Positions 61,939 to 64,000 of a stretch of DNA of 64,000 nucleotides are shown one piece after another (within the stretch, counting starts at the first letter, position 1; each line of letters opens with the position of its first letter). Source of the stretch: Brachyhypopomus gauderio (Eukaryota > Chordata > Actinopteri > Gymnotiformes > Hypopomidae); NCBI RefSeq assembly GCF_052324685.1, contig NC_135218.1, positions 13,865,858 to 13,929,857 of the forward strand, read 5' to 3'. The notes beneath the pieces are model-generated. The model saw only the letters and a program-made list of their open reading frames with translations. It did no database searches and was not told where the DNA came from. The position numbers and the translations under genes were made by a program.

Positions 61939-62307
61939 GCTCTTTATGGTGGGCCCCGGCTGGTTATACACAGCTCTTTATGGTGGGCCCCGGCTGGTTA
62001 TACACAGCTCTTTATGGTGGGCCCCGGCTGGTTATACATGGCTCTTTATGGTGGGCCCTGGCTGGTTATACACAGCTCTTTATGGTGGGCCCCGGCTGGT
62101 TATACACGGCTCTTTATGGTGGGCCCCAGCTGGTTATACACGGCTCTTTATGGTGGGCCCCGGCTGGTTATACATGGCTCTTTATGGTGGGCCCCGGCTG
62201 GTTATACACGGCTCTTTATGGTGGGCCCCGGCTGGTTATACACGGCTCTTTATGGTGGGCCCCGGCTGGTTATACATGGCTCTTTATGGTGGGCCCCGGC
62301 TGGTTAC
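61939..62307. repeat. 34-bp minisatellite, about 11 copies
   Basis: The unit GGCTCTTTATGGTGGGCCCC followed by GGCTGGTTATACAC is repeated about 10.8 times. Variation is limited to CACA/CACG/CATG at the unit joint and single changes in the GGCCCC run. Because 34 is not a multiple of three, one peptide pattern (LWWAPAGYT) shows in all three forward frames. Confidence 0.97.
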
Positions 62308-63573
62308 TCTGCAGTGTTGCAGCTGAGGAGCATTTTGCAAGGCGTACACGTATCATAAGTGACCTGAGATGGCATGTGTTTAACTCTCCATTATTCTGTG
62401 AATGGCTCAGCGGGCTGGGGAAATGTACTCCGTTGACCCGCTGAGAGGTTCTGTACACAGTGGTCGTATGTGAGCGACCACGCCTCCCAGAACAAGAGCT
62501 CATGATTAGCATTATATTATTATCCTCATATTTATTGTGCAAGGGGATACCCAAACTGAAGTAGACTGAAAGTACACAAGAGCTCTACATAGAGGAGGAG
62601 ATTGTGAAGGTGTGGGCTCCACGGGTCCGGCACTAAGTGAGCTGATGGGCTTATACATCATGTGAAGTGCTGCTTCCCAGACAGGCTGATGCAGGCTACA
62701 TACAGACTCATTCAACCCTCATAAAGATTCATTTAACAAATGAAAATTCCATCTGCAAGCTGCAGGTCCTCTTCAAAGGCCCAGTGGGATATTACTCCAC
62801 TCTCAGCACAGCAGATGTTCCCTCTCCATCACCTCTGGTTTTTGTCAGATGTACCAGAGAGAGTGAAGATTATAGGATCCAGGTCATGTAATGAAATATA
62901 AATGCGGTCACATGTGGATCACTGGATTTATTGTGTTTATCATCTGTTTGAGAATGATAAGGCAACTTCATTTTATCAAGGATGTGGTGTATAAATGAGG
63001 TAATGGAATTACATTCAGCTGGCATAATTTGTCTTAACTCAAAAGGAAAATGTGAAGGTTAAATGAGAGATGTATAGGTGCTTAACTCAAATCTTCACCT
63101 AAACAGGTAAATATGACACAGCAGATCAAATAACAAACAGTAACAAAATCAATTTGTGGTATCAATTTGGATTAAAATGGTGCTCCAGGTTTTTTTTTTA
63201 ACTGAACACAGCATACCCTCTGACATATAGTTGACATAGAACATTTTCATGTGTTCAAGGCAATTTACACATTGAAATATTACTTAAATTAAAATTTTGG
63301 AGGGACACTTGACTTACAATAATAATCATATTCAACATTGAATGGCCAGAAACACATCACAAAGGCATTGCGGATTTGTCTTCTTCTGTGGCTCATTTCA
63401 TTCAAAGTTTTAAAGGTAATTGTTATTATTGCCATAATAATTGGTTGGAGGGGTCAATGTTTACCAGACCATTTGAAATTAAAACAAATTGTGGAAATAA
63501 AAGTGACATAGTAACATGCATTTCCATCAGAAACTCAAACATGCACTGCACGTACATCAAGACAAACACTAAG
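62308..63573. other. Gene-free stretch
   Basis: No supported exon. A short inverted repeat (AGCGGGCTGGGG...TTGACCCGCTGAG) lies near 62408-62445. The rest is AT-rich. Confidence 0.5.
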
Positions 63574-63908
63574 TGTCACACTCGAGGGAGGAGGCACGAC
63601 GAGTGATAACGGTGCAACACAGAACGTTTATTATAAAAAAAGACGTGTAAGCCCCGTGCGTAGAGTAAGCACAAAAACACTCACACTGGCACGAAACTTT
63701 AGACAAAGACGAGCACAAGACACTGCGCGAACGCACATTAAATAGGTGATTAACACAAACCCTCGTGATCTCGAGACAAGGAACAGGTGAGACTACGAAC
63801 ACACTCACGGACAACACACACCCACGGAACTACATACATGGACATAACGACACGCAGACAACGTAGTGGCACGCCCAAAGGGAAGGGTCCGGAGTCATCA
63901 CCGTAACA
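63574..63908 (-). mobile_element. LTR of an element cut by the window edge
   Basis: 335 bp from TGTCACACTCGAGGG to CACCGTAACA. A TTTATTATA near 63627 is a minus-strand AATAAA poly(A) signal. The block CACGCCCAAAGGGAAGGGTC matches the miniature element at 38.4 kb. CTAAG at 63569-63573 is the predicted target duplication. In minus orientation this is the 3' LTR, preceded by the purine-rich GGAGGGGGGTTC. Confidence 0.8.
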
Positions 63909-64000
63909 GAACCCCCCTCCAGGGGCTCGTGGAGCGTTCCGCGCAGCTGGAAAGCCCCGAACCTACACCAACGGGCAGGTCCGGAGCCGCCAAGATCACG
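63909..64000 (-). mobile_element. Internal region of the right-edge LTR element (partial)
   Basis: The 92 bp start with GAACCCCCCTCCAGGGGC. A later part, CCCCGAACCTACACCAACGG, aligns with CCCCGAACCCACGACGATGG in the interior of the 38.4-39.3 kb element. The window ends before it can be seen whether this copy has gag-pol genes. Confidence 0.7.

Noticed and set aside
61894-62444. Three overlapping open frames of 137-154 residues with LWWAPAGYT repeats
   Set aside because: They are the same 34-bp minisatellite read in three frames. 34 is not a multiple of three, so each frame shows the same peptide by chance of the repeat.

Overview
This is vertebrate nuclear DNA, almost certainly from a ray-finned (teleost) fish. 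Genes are split by GT-AG introns, the proteins read closest to fish orthologues, and the repeats are typical of teleosts: Tc1 elements with IR/DR ends, L2-type LINEs, hAT derivatives, short LTR retrotransposons and an integrase-type DNA transposon. I cannot name the species. An otophysan (catfish, characin or knifefish relative) is only a guess.

The left 30 kb is gene-dense. In order it holds a PLCXD-type phosphatidylinositol phospholipase C X-domain gene (+, 1596-3323); GTPBP6, an HflX-family GTPase (-, 3860-7070); NIT2, the omega-amidase (+, 7692-11477); a B7/immunoglobulin-superfamily membrane protein (-, about 12215-14493); and CTH, cystathionine gamma-lyase (+, 16679-29747). PLCXD and GTPBP6 are tail to tail, as PLCXD1 and GTPBP6 are neighbours in the human PAR1. 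GTPBP6 and NIT2 are head to head over a 0.6 kb shared promoter interval. The reading frames of PLCXD (316 aa), NIT2 (277 aa) and CTH (403 aa) close in phase when the exons are joined. The last CTH intron carries a complete Tc1 transposon with an intact 337-aa transposase, and the terminal CTH exon encodes only four residues.

From 30 to 50 kb I see no host gene. The stretch holds a 1.4 kb hAT-type non-autonomous element with an 8-bp target duplication, a miniature LTR retrotransposon with a 5-bp target duplication, L2/Rex-like LINE remnants, deleted Tc1 copies and several diverged duplicated non-coding segments.

The most interesting object is a 10.7 kb DNA transposon at 50239-60977. It has 694-bp, nearly identical terminal inverted repeats (TIRs), TAT...ATA ends and a 6-bp target duplication (CACAAC). 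It carries two convergent multi-exon genes: a complete 481-aa DDE integrase-like transposase (-), and a UBZ-finger plus HECT ubiquitin-ligase-like gene (+). The ends and duplication fit what I recall of the IS3EU superfamily. The transposase start codon and first exon lie inside the TIR, so an identical exon and presumably promoter also sit in front of the HECT gene. The TIR stops abruptly inside a MITE that is whole only in the right arm, which suggests the arms were homogenised by copying. A solo LTR and a retroposon sit between the two genes.

The right end (61-64 kb) has an 11-copy 34-bp minisatellite and an LTR whose internal region is cut by the window edge and is related to the miniature LTR element at 38.4-39.3 kb.
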